DNA of 64,000 nucleotides from Lewinellaceae bacterium (GCA_016716135.1 JADJWX010000005.1:124001-188000); one strand, 5' to 3'. Shown: positions 53,050 to 61,917, counted from the stretch's first letter. Program-made: numbers and translations. Notes: generated by a model not told the origin, from the letters alone.

Positions 53050-54180
53050 ATGGCTACGCTAATACAACCTGCACCTGAAAAATCCCAAAACGTTGACTTT
53101 TTACCCCTGCATGGCACCGACTACATCGAGTTGTATGTAGGCAACGCCAAACAAGCCGCGCATTTTTACAAAACGGCGTTCGGCTTTCAGTCGCTGGCCT
53201 ATGCCGGACTGGAAACGGGTATTAAAAACAAGGCATCCTATGTGTTGCAACAGGGGAAAATCCGCCTGGTGTTAACCACGCATTATCATTCGGATTCGGA
53301 AATTGCCGAGCACCAGCGCCGCCACGGCGACGGGGTGAAAGCCATCGCATTTTGGGTAGACGATGCCAAACAGGCCTTTGACGAAACGACCCGTCGCGGC
53401 GCCAAACCTTACCTCGAACCCGTGACCGAGCAGGACCGCTTCGGTACGGTGGTGCGCTCCGGTATTCATACGTACGGCGATGTGGTACACATTTTTGTCG
53501 AACGCAAGCATTACAAAGGCGTTTTCCTGCCCGGCTACGAAAAATGGGAATCGGATTACACCCCCGCACCGGTTGGCCTGGAATATGTGGACCACTGCGT
53601 GGGCAGCGTTGGCTGGGGTGAAATGAACGAATGGGCCCGTTTTTACGAGGATGTGTTAGGTTTCAAAAATCTGATCACCTTCGACGACAAGGATATTTCA
53701 ACGGAATACACCGCCCTCATGTCGAAAGTGATGGCCAATGGAAATATGCGTATCAAGTTTCCGATAAACGAACCGGCCCGGGGCAAGAAAAAATCGCAGG
53801 TGGAGGAATTTTATGATTTCTATGAAGGCGCGGGTTGCCAGCACATTGCCGTGGCCACGAACGACATCGTCCACACCGTGCGCGAACTGCGCAACCGCGG
53901 TGTGGAATTTTTGTACGTGCCCGGCGACTATTACGATACCGTCACGGAGCGCGTCGGGGCCATTGCAGAAGACCTGGCGGTATTGAAAAGTTTGGGCATC
54001 CTGGTCGACCGCGACGAGGAGGGTTATCTGCTCCAAATTTTCACCAAGCCGGTGGAAGACCGCCCGACGATGTTTTTCGAAATTATCCAGCGTTGCGGTG
54101 CGCAATCGTTTGGCAAAGGCAATTTCCAGGCCCTTTTCGAAAGCATCGAAGCCGAACAGCGCCGGCGGGGTACGCTTTAA
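53050..54180 (+). CDS. hppD: 4-Hydroxyphenylpyruvate dioxygenase
   Basis: A 376-residue iron enzyme with two VOC-fold halves. The metal ligands are His182 (EYVDHCVGSV), His265 (AGCQHIAVATNDI) and Glu344 (RPTMFFEIIQR). It makes homogentisate for the dioxygenase encoded just upstream. The other signatures, GTDYIELYVGNAKQAAHFYKTAFGF and the C-terminal QSFGKGNFQALFESIEAEQRRRG, are characteristic. The start at 53050 is the first ATG; the frame is open further upstream across the hmgA end, but no start there fits. The gene faces the desaturase gene, and a long inverted repeat separates them. Confidence 0.94.
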   Translation: MATLIQPAPEKSQNVDFLPLHGTDYIELYVGNAKQAAHFYKTAFGFQSLAYAGLETGIKNKASYVLQQGKIRLVLTTHYHSDSEIAEHQRRHGDGVKAIAFWVDDAKQAFDETTRRGAKPYLEPVTEQDRFGTVVRSGIHTYGDVVHIFVERKHYKGVFLPGYEKWESDYTPAPVGLEYVDHCVGSVGWGEMNEWARFYEDVLGFKNLITFDDKDISTEYTALMSKVMANGNMRIKFPINEPARGKKKSQVEEFYDFYEGAGCQHIAVATNDIVHTVRELRNRGVEFLYVPGDYYDTVTERVGAIAEDLAVLKSLGILVDRDEEGYLLQIFTKPVEDRPTMFFEIIQRCGAQSFGKGNFQALFESIEAEQRRRGTL

Positions 54181-54341
54181 GAGCATATTGGGGATTTTCT
54201 TACCGGGCCCAAAACAGTTCTTTTTTCACCATTTATCACCTTTTTTCAGGCACTTAGCTGGGCTAGGCACCTGAAAAAACGCAAAAACTGTCAAAAAAAG
54301 CCCTTGTTTTTACCTCCGGCAGAAAATCCCCAACATGCTCT
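54180..54341. terminator. Long interrupted inverted repeat between convergent genes
   Basis: Bases 54180-54200 (agagcatattgggg...) are the reverse complement of 54321-54341 at 20 of 21 positions. Inner pairs such as aaaacagttcttttttc and aaaaaactgt, and ttttttcagg and cctgaaaaaa, suggest a nested structure. It starts at the last base of hppD and ends one base before the desaturase stop. Confidence 0.65.
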
Positions 54342-55367
54342 CTAAAATTTCCGCGTCCGCTCCTGCATGATCCGCACTGCGGCCTCCTTCGAGGGGTACA
54401 TGCCGTTTACGTTGACGAGGTATTTGGCCAGCGTGTGGTAGCGTTTTGCCATCAGCAAGGCCCAAATGCCGTGGTAGTCGATACCCTCGAACACCAGGGC
54501 TTTTTGTTCGGCGTATTTGTCTTTGTTGGCTAAGAAATCGGTGGGCATCTCCGACCAGTGGAGGTGCGGTTTGAGGTGGTGCCCGATGTGGTAACCGTCG
54601 TTCCAGCAGCGTTTGTTGTAGCCGTTGTTGATGCAGGTGATGCTGTTCAGGTAATTGTTTTCCGGCGCTTTTGGATCGACGAAGGCGTGCTGCGCCCAAT
54701 TGCCCGACATCATCAGAAAACGAACGATCACCAATGGCAATACAAAAACGATCAGGGTGGCTTTCCAGTTGAACCAGGCCAGTACCAGGCATACGGCCAC
54801 AAACACCGACTCGCCGATGATGGCTTTTTTCAAAAACTGCCGCTTGTTTTTACGCTTGTGGTAACTGACTACTTCGAAAATGCCTAAAAACAGGAAGCGG
54901 AAGAAGTATTTTAAAAAATCCAACAGGCTGTCGCGCTGATACCCCATCGTCGAGCTGGTGTCCAGTTCCAGGTTATTTTCGGCGTGGTGCATGCCGATGT
55001 GGTGGCTGAAATAGGTGTCGGGCGATTGACCCATGAACGGGCACAACCCCCAGGGGATCAGGCGGTTGCCAACTTTGTATTCGCGTTTGAAAAACGCGTT
55101 GTGGCTCGTGTTGTGGAGCATCAAAATGAATGGCCCCATGAAATAAATTTCCAAAACAAGGAACAGGCCCAACAAAACCCACCAGGCAGTGCCCTCTGCA
55201 AAAAACAGGGCAACTGAGATGGGCAGGATGGTGCAGGCAATTTGGGCGCAGAGGTAAAGGAAGGGAAGATCCCGTTTGTCGCGAATAAACCGGAGCAGAA
55301 ACTTTTCTACTACATTGTGTGGCTTTTCGCGATAGACCGGATCCGTAATGGTGGTCAACTGTCGCAT
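54342..55367 (-). CDS. Fatty acid desaturase
   Basis: A 341-residue membrane enzyme of the FA_desaturase superfamily. The three di-iron histidine boxes are HNTSH at 85-89, HHIGMHH at 122-128 and HIGHH at 260-264. Four hydrophobic helices surround them (ALFFAEGTAWWVLLGLFLVLEIYFMGPFILML, ESVFVAVCLVLAW, LIVFVLPLVIVRFLM). It should place double bonds in acyl chains to adjust membrane fluidity, or act on a related lipid. The ATG at 55367 is preferred to a TTG at 55376. A minus-strand TAACTTTG lies upstream at 55393-55400. Confidence 0.88.
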   Translation of the reverse strand: MRQLTTITDPVYREKPHNVVEKFLLRFIRDKRDLPFLYLCAQIACTILPISVALFFAEGTAWWVLLGLFLVLEIYFMGPFILMLHNTSHNAFFKREYKVGNRLIPWGLCPFMGQSPDTYFSHHIGMHHAENNLELDTSSTMGYQRDSLLDFLKYFFRFLFLGIFEVVSYHKRKNKRQFLKKAIIGESVFVAVCLVLAWFNWKATLIVFVLPLVIVRFLMMSGNWAQHAFVDPKAPENNYLNSITCINNGYNKRCWNDGYHIGHHLKPHLHWSEMPTDFLANKDKYAEQKALVFEGIDYHGIWALLMAKRYHTLAKYLVNVNGMYPSKEAAVRIMQERTRKF

Positions 55368-55392
55368 GGAACACAAAAAGATTAAGATGTCG

Positions 55393-55400
55393 CAAAGTTA
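55393..55400 (-). promoter_or_regulatory. Candidate -7 promoter element for the desaturase gene
   Basis: TAACTTTG on the minus strand fits TAnnTTTG and lies 25 bases before the start at 55367. The gap is only 55 bases to the divergent DUF456 gene. Confidence 0.45.
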
Positions 55401-55422
55401 GCGTAAAACTTACGGTAAAATT

Positions 55423-55920
55423 ATGTGGCTGGATATCCTCCTGACAATTATCGCCGGATTGTGCCTGTTGATCGGCCTGATCGGCGCCGTGCTGCCGATG
55501 CCCGGGCCGCCGCTTAGTTTTGCCGGATTTTTACTGTTGCACAGTACGCGTTTTGCCGACTTTTCCGGCAGCCTGCTCTGGGGATTTGGCCTGGCAACGT
55601 TGGCGGTTACCCTGCTCGATTATTACGTGCCGGTTTGGGGGCTGAAAAAATTTGGTGGCACCAGGGCCGGTGTTTGGGGGAGTACGCTGGGCTTGCTCGT
55701 GGGTATGTTTTTAGGCCCGGCGGGTATTTTTATCGGCGCATTCGGCGGGGGACTGTTGGGCGAACTGCTGGCCGGGCAGGATTCCCGGACCGCCACCCGG
55801 GCGGCTCTGGGCTCATTCGTGGGTTTTTTGCTGGGCATCGGGTTGAAACTTGCCTTGTGCGGCGTCATGCTGTGGTATGCCGGGGCTGCACTGGTTCAAT
55901 ACGCTGGCGCAGGACTTTGA
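55423..55920 (+). CDS. DUF456 domain-containing membrane protein
   Basis: A 165-residue inner-membrane protein with glycine-rich helices typical of DUF456: LLTIIAGLCLLIGLIGAVLPMPGPPLSFAGFLLL, LATLAVTLLDYYVPVWGLKKFGGTRAGVWGSTLGLLVGMFLGPAGIFIGAFGGGLLGELLAG and a last helix. The PxxPGPP motif and the G-rich pair are the family's marks. No function is known. The next gene starts 55 bases downstream. Confidence 0.88.
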   Translation: MWLDILLTIIAGLCLLIGLIGAVLPMPGPPLSFAGFLLLHSTRFADFSGSLLWGFGLATLAVTLLDYYVPVWGLKKFGGTRAGVWGSTLGLLVGMFLGPAGIFIGAFGGGLLGELLAGQDSRTATRAALGSFVGFLLGIGLKLALCGVMLWYAGAALVQYAGAGL

Positions 55921-55975
55921 TCCGGCAGATTTTACGCACCTTTGCGCCGCTTTTCCACCATTTCTTTTTACACGC

Positions 55976-57055
55976 ATGATGTCGGTAAAACTCAAAAAAA
56001 CGCTTCAGTTTTTAGTTTTTCTTGGAATCGGAGTAACGATCCTGTGGCTGGTTTTTCGCAGCCAGAATGCAGCATTTCAGGAACAATGCCGCCTCGACGG
56101 CGTACCTGCCGATCAGTGCAGCTTGCTCGACAAATTGCTCCACGATTTTTCTACGGTACACCCCGGCTGGATTTTTTTGGTGATTGCCAGTTTTACCCTG
56201 AGCAATGCATTGCGCGCCTGGCGCTGGCAAATGCTGTTGGAACCGATGGGCTACCGGGTGCGGTTTGTCAACAGTTTTCTGACCATTTTGCTGGGCTATT
56301 TTGCCAACCTGGGCTTTCCCCGCATGGGTGAAGTGGTGCGCGCCGGCTCCTTGTCGCGGTACGAAAAAATACCGCTCGAACGGGTGATGGGCACCCTGGT
56401 GGTCGACCGGCTTATGGATTTCGTTTGCCTGGGTCTCGTGGTTGGCCTGGCTTTTATTTTTGAGGCGGATACGCTGTGGGGTTTTATTCAGCAACAGCAA
56501 GGCGGGGCCGCCTCCAGCAGCAGTTTTTGGAAAAACCCGCTGGTGGCGGGGCTGTTCATCGTCCTGCTCGGCGGGGCCTTGCTCGCCTGGATATTCCGCA
56601 GCCGGATCGGGCAATCGGCCGTCGTTCAAAAAGTCGGCAACCTGATCGAAGGTTTTTGGGACGGCCTGCGCAGTGTGTTTCGCTTGCGGCATGCCGGGCT
56701 GTTTTTGGTGTATTCGCTGGGTATCTGGCTGATGTTTTACCTGCAATGCTGGTTCAACCTGCTGGCTTTTCCGCCAACCGCCCACCTGGGCGCCAGCGCG
56801 GCGCTGATGGTTTTTGTGTTCGGGACGCTCGGTTTTGTCATTCCGGCGCCGGGCGGCATGGGGTCGTTCCACGCGCTGGCCATTGCCGGCTTGGCGCTCT
56901 ACCACATCAAGGGCAGCGATGCCTTTTCGTACGCCAACATTGCGTTTTTCACGATCCAGATTTTTTACAACATTGTGGCAGGTTTACTGGCGCTGGTTCT
57001 GCTGCCGGTGATTAATAAAACGGGGAAAATACCGCCTGTTCGAACTGCCGTTTAA
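55976..57055 (+). CDS. Lysylphosphatidylglycerol-synthase-like membrane protein (UPF0104)
   Basis: A 359-residue inner-membrane protein with about eight helices. It has the UPF0104/LPG_synthase_TM marks: LSNALRAWRWQMLLEPMGYRV, SFLTILLGYFANLGFPRMGEVVRAGSLSRYEKIPLERVMGTLVVDRLMDF and a C-terminal GTLGFVIPAPGGMGSFHALAI. Some relatives (AglD-like) act on glycolipids or flip lipids; no cytoplasmic MprF domain is attached. The frame opens at 55850, but the ATG at 55976 (or 55979) begins the first helix. It precedes rfaE2 by 12 bases, so a cell-envelope role is likely. Confidence 0.85.
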   Translation: MMSVKLKKTLQFLVFLGIGVTILWLVFRSQNAAFQEQCRLDGVPADQCSLLDKLLHDFSTVHPGWIFLVIASFTLSNALRAWRWQMLLEPMGYRVRFVNSFLTILLGYFANLGFPRMGEVVRAGSLSRYEKIPLERVMGTLVVDRLMDFVCLGLVVGLAFIFEADTLWGFIQQQQGGAASSSSFWKNPLVAGLFIVLLGGALLAWIFRSRIGQSAVVQKVGNLIEGFWDGLRSVFRLRHAGLFLVYSLGIWLMFYLQCWFNLLAFPPTAHLGASAALMVFVFGTLGFVIPAPGGMGSFHALAIAGLALYHIKGSDAFSYANIAFFTIQIFYNIVAGLLALVLLPVINKTGKIPPVRTAV

Positions 57056-57067
57056 AGGAGTAAAAAC

Positions 57068-57565
57068 ATGACCGCATTTGCACATATCGAACAAAAAATT
57101 CAAACCCCGGAAACACTGGCAAAAACCCTGTCGGCCTGGCGCGCTGCCGGCGACCGGATTGTTTTTACCAATGGCTGTTTTGACATTTTGCATTTCGGGC
57201 ATATCCACTACCTGTCGGAGGCCCGTGATCTGGCCGACCGGCTCGTCGTCGGCCTGAACAGTGGCGATTCGGTGCGGCGGCTCAAAGGCCCTAACCGGCC
57301 CATCAACGACGAGGCTACCCGCGCCCACCTGATGGCAGCCCTTGAGGTGGTAGATGCCGTGGTTTTTTTCGATACCGACACGCCGCTGGATTTGATCAAC
57401 ATGGTGCAGCCCGATGTATTGGTAAAAGGCGGTGATTGGCAACCCGAGCAAATCGTAGGGCACGAAGTGGTGCTTGCGCTTGGCGGTTCGGTGCGCAGTT
57501 TACCGTTTGTGGAGGGGTATTCGACGACGCGGATTGAAGAAAAAATACGAAGGAGCGGGGCATAA
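57068..57565 (+). CDS. rfaE2: D-glycero-beta-D-manno-heptose 1-phosphate adenylyltransferase
   Basis: A 165-residue enzyme that adds AMP to heptose 1-phosphate in making ADP-heptose for LPS core. The nucleotidyltransferase HxGH motif is HFGH at 42-45 in NGCFDILHFGHIHYL, with LVVGLNSGDSVRRLKGPNRPIN and the ISTxR-like EGYSTTRIEEKI near the end. It equals the C-terminal domain of HldE; the kinase half is not adjacent here. It follows the LPG-synthase-like gene with a 12-base gap and a purine-rich AAAGGAG upstream. Confidence 0.95.
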   Translation: MTAFAHIEQKIQTPETLAKTLSAWRAAGDRIVFTNGCFDILHFGHIHYLSEARDLADRLVVGLNSGDSVRRLKGPNRPINDEATRAHLMAALEVVDAVVFFDTDTPLDLINMVQPDVLVKGGDWQPEQIVGHEVVLALGGSVRSLPFVEGYSTTRIEEKIRRSGA

Positions 57566-58002
57566 ACCCACACATCGTGCATTTTTTCTAAAACACATAG
57601 ACACAGCGGAAGCATAGAATTTTTATAGTTGGAAATAAAAAAACTATGTGATCTATGTGCCTATGTGTTTAAATTTAAATTTCAGCCTGCGTATTGTCGG
57701 CGTGACTCGAAGTCTAATGTCGTCAACCTTAGAAGCGGTCAAGCACGTTAATTCTACTTTGGCACTATAAAATCAGATGTTTCGCTACGCTCGAAATTTT
57801 CCCGGTGTGTGTTGGAATTTCGAGCGTAGCGAGAAATCGGGAGGAAATTTTATCCACAGATTACTGTCATGTCGACCAGCAGGAGACATCTAAACAGTAG
57901 TATTAAGTTGACAATAATAGACTCGGAGTCAAGCCGACAATGTGCACAGTATTATCACTTTCGCAAACCACATTATTTGAAGTATAAAATAATTCCATCA
58001 TA
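57566..58002. other. 437-base non-coding gap with two inverted repeats
   Basis: No gene is seen. aaacacatag (57591-57600) pairs with ctatgtgttt (57661-57670), and cgctacgctcgaaatt (57783-57798) pairs exactly with aatttcgagcgtagcg (57816-57831). The final 150 bases, before the GTG of the next gene, are AT-rich and could carry its promoter, but no TAnnTTTG near 58003 is convincing. Confidence 0.7.
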
Positions 58003-59130
58003 GTGCATCTCGAACGCTGGCGACTCATCCTGGGCCGGGCATCCGACCCGGAGCAAACACTGCCGCTCGGCGCCGAGGCGGCCGGCATGGATGCTGTGCT
58101 GGAAGCCCTGTACGATGCCGAACGCAAAGGCGGCCTGGGGCGCTCCACGCCCAATCTGAACCGCTGGCTGGGCGATATCCGCCGCTATTTTCCCGCCCCG
58201 GTGGTGCAGATGCTGCAGCGCGATGCCCTAGAGCGCCTGGGCCTTGCGCAGTTGCTGCTTGAGCCGGAGTTGCTGGCCATCGTGGAGCCGGACGTGCACC
58301 TGGTTGGCACCCTGCTCGCCCTGCAAAAAGCGATGCCCGACAAAACCCGGGAAACGGCACGGCTCGTTGTCCGGCGGATCGTGGAAGACCTGGAAAAGCG
58401 CCTGCGCCCCGATCTGCAGGAGTCCGTCCGGCAGGCCCTAAACCGCAGTACCCGTACCCGGCGTCCAAGGCTGCATGCGATCGATTGGCGCCGCACGATT
58501 TATAACAACCTGAAGCATTACCAACCCGAATTGCGCGCGATCATCCCGCAGCAGTTGTATGGTTTTGGCCAAAAAGGCCGCGCCATGCGGCATGTCGTTT
58601 TGCTGATCGACCAAAGCGGTTCGATGGCCGATTCAGTGGTTTATGCCGCGGTGTTTGGCGCCGTGCTGGCGTCGTTGCGCAGTCTGAAAACAAACCTGGT
58701 GGTATTCGATACGGCGGTGGTCGACCTAACGGAGCACCTGACCGATCCGGTGGAACTGCTTTTCGGGACTCAGTTGGGCGGCGGTACGGATATTCACAAA
58801 GCGCTTGCCTATGCGCAAACCTTGGTGCAAACGCCGCAGGATACCATTGTGGTGCTGATCAGCGATTTATACGAAGGGGGCAACCGGGTGGAAATGCTCA
58901 AAAAAGCACGGGCGTTGCGTCAGGCGGGCGCTACGGTCGTGGCCTTGCTCGCCCTAAACGATGCCGGCGCCCCGGGCTTCGACCAGGAAAATGCTACAGC
59001 CCTGGCGGCGCTGGATATTCCGGCTTTTGCCTGCACCCCGCAGCAATTCCCTGACCTGATGGCCGCCGCCATCGCCCGGCAGGACATCCGCGAATGGGCC
59101 GGGCGGCGGGGGATTTCGGTGAAGGCGTAA
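58003..59130 (+). CDS. vWA (CoxE-like) domain protein
   Basis: A 375-residue cytoplasmic protein. The N-terminal 190 residues are helical (WRLILGRASDPEQTLPLGAEAAGMDAVLEALYD, LVVRRIVEDLEKRLRPDLQ, IDWRRTIYNNLKHYQPELRAI). The C-terminal vWA domain has the MIDAS Asp203-x-Ser205-x-Ser207 (LIDQSGSM), GGGTDIHKAL and VLISDLYEGG. Such proteins usually act with a MoxR-type AAA ATPase and, in some clusters, a SWIM protein and a DUF5682 protein; none of these is adjacent. The start is a GTG at 58003. It is preceded by 437 bases of non-coding DNA. Confidence 0.86.
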   Translation: MHLERWRLILGRASDPEQTLPLGAEAAGMDAVLEALYDAERKGGLGRSTPNLNRWLGDIRRYFPAPVVQMLQRDALERLGLAQLLLEPELLAIVEPDVHLVGTLLALQKAMPDKTRETARLVVRRIVEDLEKRLRPDLQESVRQALNRSTRTRRPRLHAIDWRRTIYNNLKHYQPELRAIIPQQLYGFGQKGRAMRHVVLLIDQSGSMADSVVYAAVFGAVLASLRSLKTNLVVFDTAVVDLTEHLTDPVELLFGTQLGGGTDIHKALAYAQTLVQTPQDTIVVLISDLYEGGNRVEMLKKARALRQAGATVVALLALNDAGAPGFDQENATALAALDIPAFACTPQQFPDLMAAAIARQDIREWAGRRGISVKA

Positions 59131-59227
59131 AATCCTAAACCCGCTTTTATGGACAAATGCAGAAAATACGGACCTTCGCGGTTCAAAAAAAACGACCGGG
59201 TGAGAAGCCTGGCTTAACAAGAAGAAT

Positions 59228-59896
59228 ATGGCATTTCAACTGACGAAACAGACGCGGGTTTACTTTTTTGTAATCCTGACGGCAATGGCTGTAAGCAGCT
59301 GTAAAAACAAAGCAACGGAAACCCAATCGGAAACGGCAGGCGATGTTCCGATAATGCTTGAAGAAAAAACAGATTCACTCGTGGGTTTCGAAGGCTGTAG
59401 CCGTGCGGGCTTTAAAATGCTTTCCCCGCAGGTGCATGAGTTTAAATACCAGTATTACACGTTTCGGATTACCAATAAAGAAGATGGCGCCGAAAGCATT
59501 GAAGTGCGGATCGACTCGACAGGCCGCCGTTTTAAGGTTCCCGATGTGGAGCCGACTTTTTTCCGGGGAGCCGTTCGCGGGCATTTCTTTGTAGATGTCG
59601 GTACTGCCCCTGGCGTTCGTGAAATGATCGTTTACAGCCTGACCCGCGAAACGTTGTCGCAGGTTTACCGCACCCAATATTTGCTTGAGGAGCCGCCTTT
59701 TGTCCATGAAAACGGCAACCTGTGGTTTTATGTGCCGGTACCCGAAAGTGAGGTGACCAAAGAACCCAATTGCCCGGACAAAGCGGCCTGGTTAAAAAAG
59801 GACCTGACGGTGGGCTATGGCCAGCGGTACCTATACAATATGGTAGAACGCGGACTTACCCGGAAGTCGGAGTTTATCTGCGCCCCGCTGCAGTAA
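59228..59896 (+). CDS. Hypothetical lipoprotein
   Basis: A 222-residue exported protein with signal peptide and lipobox AVSSC (Cys25). After a low-complexity linker (NKATETQSETAGD) the mature part has beta-type segments: FKYQYYTFRITNKEDGAESIEVRID, FKVPDVEPTFFRGAVRGHFFVDVGTAPGVREMIVYSL and GNLWFYVPVPE. Four cysteines (for example EGCSRAG, PNCPDKA, FICAPLQ) may form disulfides. I recognise no family. It is convergent with the SAM hydrolase gene, 22 bases apart. Confidence 0.72.
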   Translation: MAFQLTKQTRVYFFVILTAMAVSSCKNKATETQSETAGDVPIMLEEKTDSLVGFEGCSRAGFKMLSPQVHEFKYQYYTFRITNKEDGAESIEVRIDSTGRRFKVPDVEPTFFRGAVRGHFFVDVGTAPGVREMIVYSLTRETLSQVYRTQYLLEEPPFVHENGNLWFYVPVPESEVTKEPNCPDKAAWLKKDLTVGYGQRYLYNMVERGLTRKSEFICAPLQ

Positions 59897-59918
59897 TTTT
59901 CAGGTAATGCCTGGGCAG

Positions 59919-60704
59919 TTAATCGCCCTGCACTACCACCTCCACCACATCTTCGACTTTAAGGCCCAGAAGCGTGGCCGCCTTGCCCATATTCACGGCT
60001 ATTTCCAAAAAGCCGGCGCTGTTGAACAGGCAAAGCGGCGCGCCGACCGGCACATCGGCATAACTGTGCGAAAGCTGGGTTATCGGGTCGTTGCGTTTGA
60101 AAAACAGCGAAAACGGTTGTTCCTGCACGGTTTGTTCAAAGCGCTCCCGGCGGATATTGACAACGGCATTTTCAAAATTGTCGACATGGATTACGGTACC
60201 CCGGATGCGTGTGGGTGTATGCACAGGTTGCAGGGTGATACGCTGCAATAGCAGCCCCGCGGGTTCGCCCAGTTCTTCAAAAGGTTCGCCCGATGCAAGG
60301 TGTTGTGCCGCCGAGGCAAACGTGTTTTTTACTGGGAAATGTTGTTCCTCCACAGGCGGTAAAGCGCGGATATCCGAATCGGCAAGTTGTTCAAAAAGTA
60401 GCGTAAGCACACCGTTGTCGGGCGCCAGGAAATAATGCCCCTGGCTGCGTACGGCAACAAAGCGAAAATCGCTGGCATAACAACAATTGACTGCTACCAG
60501 ATGGATGCTACCCTCCGGGAATTCCGGATAAGCATTCCCGACCACAAAAGCAGCCTGCACGATATCAAACCCGGTGATGGCATGCGAGAGGTCGATCAAT
60601 TGAACGTCAGGGCATTGCCGCAACAGCGCGCCCTTGAGTGCGCCGGCGTAGTAGTCCCGGGTGCCGAAATCGGTGGTTAGGGTAATTATTGGCCTTTTTG
60701 CCAT
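59919..60704 (-). CDS. SAM hydrolase / SAM hydroxide adenosyltransferase (DUF62 family)
   Basis: A 261-residue enzyme related to fluorinase. It opens with PIITLTTDFGTRDYYAGALKGALL, carrying the family's nucleophile-holding Asp, then VQLIDLSHAITGFDIVQAAFVVGNAYPEFPEGSIHLVAVN, HYFLAPDNGVLTLLF and the C-terminal swivel domain with VIHVDNFENAVVNI and ALLGLKVEDVVEVVV. Family members split S-adenosylmethionine to adenosine and methionine with water; the halogenase subgroup needs a different loop, which is not evident here. It has a TTTT-rich leader and is divergent from phoH. Confidence 0.87.
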   Translation of the reverse strand: MAKRPIITLTTDFGTRDYYAGALKGALLRQCPDVQLIDLSHAITGFDIVQAAFVVGNAYPEFPEGSIHLVAVNCCYASDFRFVAVRSQGHYFLAPDNGVLTLLFEQLADSDIRALPPVEEQHFPVKNTFASAAQHLASGEPFEELGEPAGLLLQRITLQPVHTPTRIRGTVIHVDNFENAVVNIRRERFEQTVQEQPFSLFFKRNDPITQLSHSYADVPVGAPLCLFNSAGFLEIAVNMGKAATLLGLKVEDVVEVVVQGD

Positions 60705-60725
60705 TGAACTTTCCTGGATAAATTC

Positions 60726-60757
60726 TTGTTGAGGAATCCGTTTTCGCGTTACTTTTG
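60726..60757 (+). promoter_or_regulatory. Candidate promoter for the phoH gene
   Basis: TTG at 60726-60728 and TACTTTTG at 60750-60757 are 21 bases apart, close to Bacteroidota -33/-7 spacing. The leader to the start at 60871 would be about 110 bases. Confidence 0.5.
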
Positions 60758-60870
60758 TAAGCGCGAAGCGGGAACTAAAAACACAAATTGCATGGAGGCG
60801 TGCATTGTTTACTGACCATCAGCCCGCACGATTCACGAGCCTCCCGCTGCGGTAAAATTAGGACTAAAAT

Positions 60871-61917
60871 TTGAGCGAAATCATTCTCACAGTCGAGGGC
60901 GTTGACCCTGTCGAACTTTTTGGCGAAAACAACGCAAAATTAAATCTTTTGCGCAAAGCCTTTCCCGACGTCACCATCACATCGCGCGGCAACAGCCTTA
61001 AAATTGCGGGCGAAAAAAAATTTACCCAATCTGCAAAAGCAAAATTTGAACAGATGGTCCGGTACCTGCGCGAGCACAACGAGCTGCCTGCGCAAATGGT
61101 AGCGGATTTGCTCGGCGGCAGTAACCCGTTTGAAGTGCGGATTCCGGTCAACGGCGGTTCAAATAACACCATCCTGTTTGGCCGCGACGGCCGGCCAATC
61201 AAGGCGAAAACGCGCAATCAGAAATTGCTGGTCGATGCATGCGATAGCTCCGATATTGTTTTTGCCGTCGGGCCTGCCGGAACCGGCAAAACGTACACGG
61301 CCGTGGCAATCGCCGTACGCGCCCTGAAAAATAAACTGGTTAAAAAAATTGTACTTACCCGCCCGGCCGTGGAAGCAGGTGAAAACCTGGGTTTTTTACC
61401 CGGCGACCTGAAAGAAAAAGTTGACCCGTACCTCCGCCCGCTATACGATGCGCTCGACGATATGTTGCCCATGGATAAATTGCAATTTTTCATGGACAAC
61501 CGGATTATCGAAATCGCCCCACTAGCGTTCATGCGCGGCCGTACGCTCGATAACGCCTACATAATTCTGGATGAAGCACAGAACGCCTCTCCGCTCCAAC
61601 TCAAGATGTTTTTGACCCGCCTCGGCCCCAACGCCAAATGTATTATCACGGGCGACCTGAGTCAGATCGACTTGCCAGGGCATCAAAAATCCGGTCTTCG
61701 CCAGTCGATGACCATCCTCGAAGGCGTTCAGGGTATTTCTGTGATCAACCTAACGGCCGAGGATGTTGTCCGGCACCGCCTGGTCAAAGAAATTATCAAG
61801 GCTTACGATAAAATTGAAGCCGAAGACCGGGCGCGCAAGGAGCGTATCCGACAGGAAAAAGAAGCGGAAACAAAAGCGAAACAGGATGTGCCCGCTACTG
61901 ATCCCACGACACTTTAG
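60871..61917 (+). CDS. PhoH family ATPase
   Basis: A 348-residue cytoplasmic protein. After an N-terminal KH-like part (about 1-105, EKKFTQSAKAKFEQMVRYLRE) comes the P-loop domain: Walker A GPAGTGKT at 134-141, LTRPAVEAGENLGFLPGDLKEKVDPYLRP, Walker B IILDEAQ (Asp234-Glu235) and CIITGDLSQIDLPG. PhoH/YbeZ-type proteins are RNA-linked ATPases associated with the endonuclease YbeY and ribosome maturation. The start is a TTG; no in-frame ATG lies between it and the stop. Its stop overlaps that of the convergent nhaD gene. Confidence 0.88.
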   Translation: MSEIILTVEGVDPVELFGENNAKLNLLRKAFPDVTITSRGNSLKIAGEKKFTQSAKAKFEQMVRYLREHNELPAQMVADLLGGSNPFEVRIPVNGGSNNTILFGRDGRPIKAKTRNQKLLVDACDSSDIVFAVGPAGTGKTYTAVAIAVRALKNKLVKKIVLTRPAVEAGENLGFLPGDLKEKVDPYLRPLYDALDDMLPMDKLQFFMDNRIIEIAPLAFMRGRTLDNAYIILDEAQNASPLQLKMFLTRLGPNAKCIITGDLSQIDLPGHQKSGLRQSMTILEGVQGISVINLTAEDVVRHRLVKEIIKAYDKIEAEDRARKERIRQEKEAETKAKQDVPATDPTTL

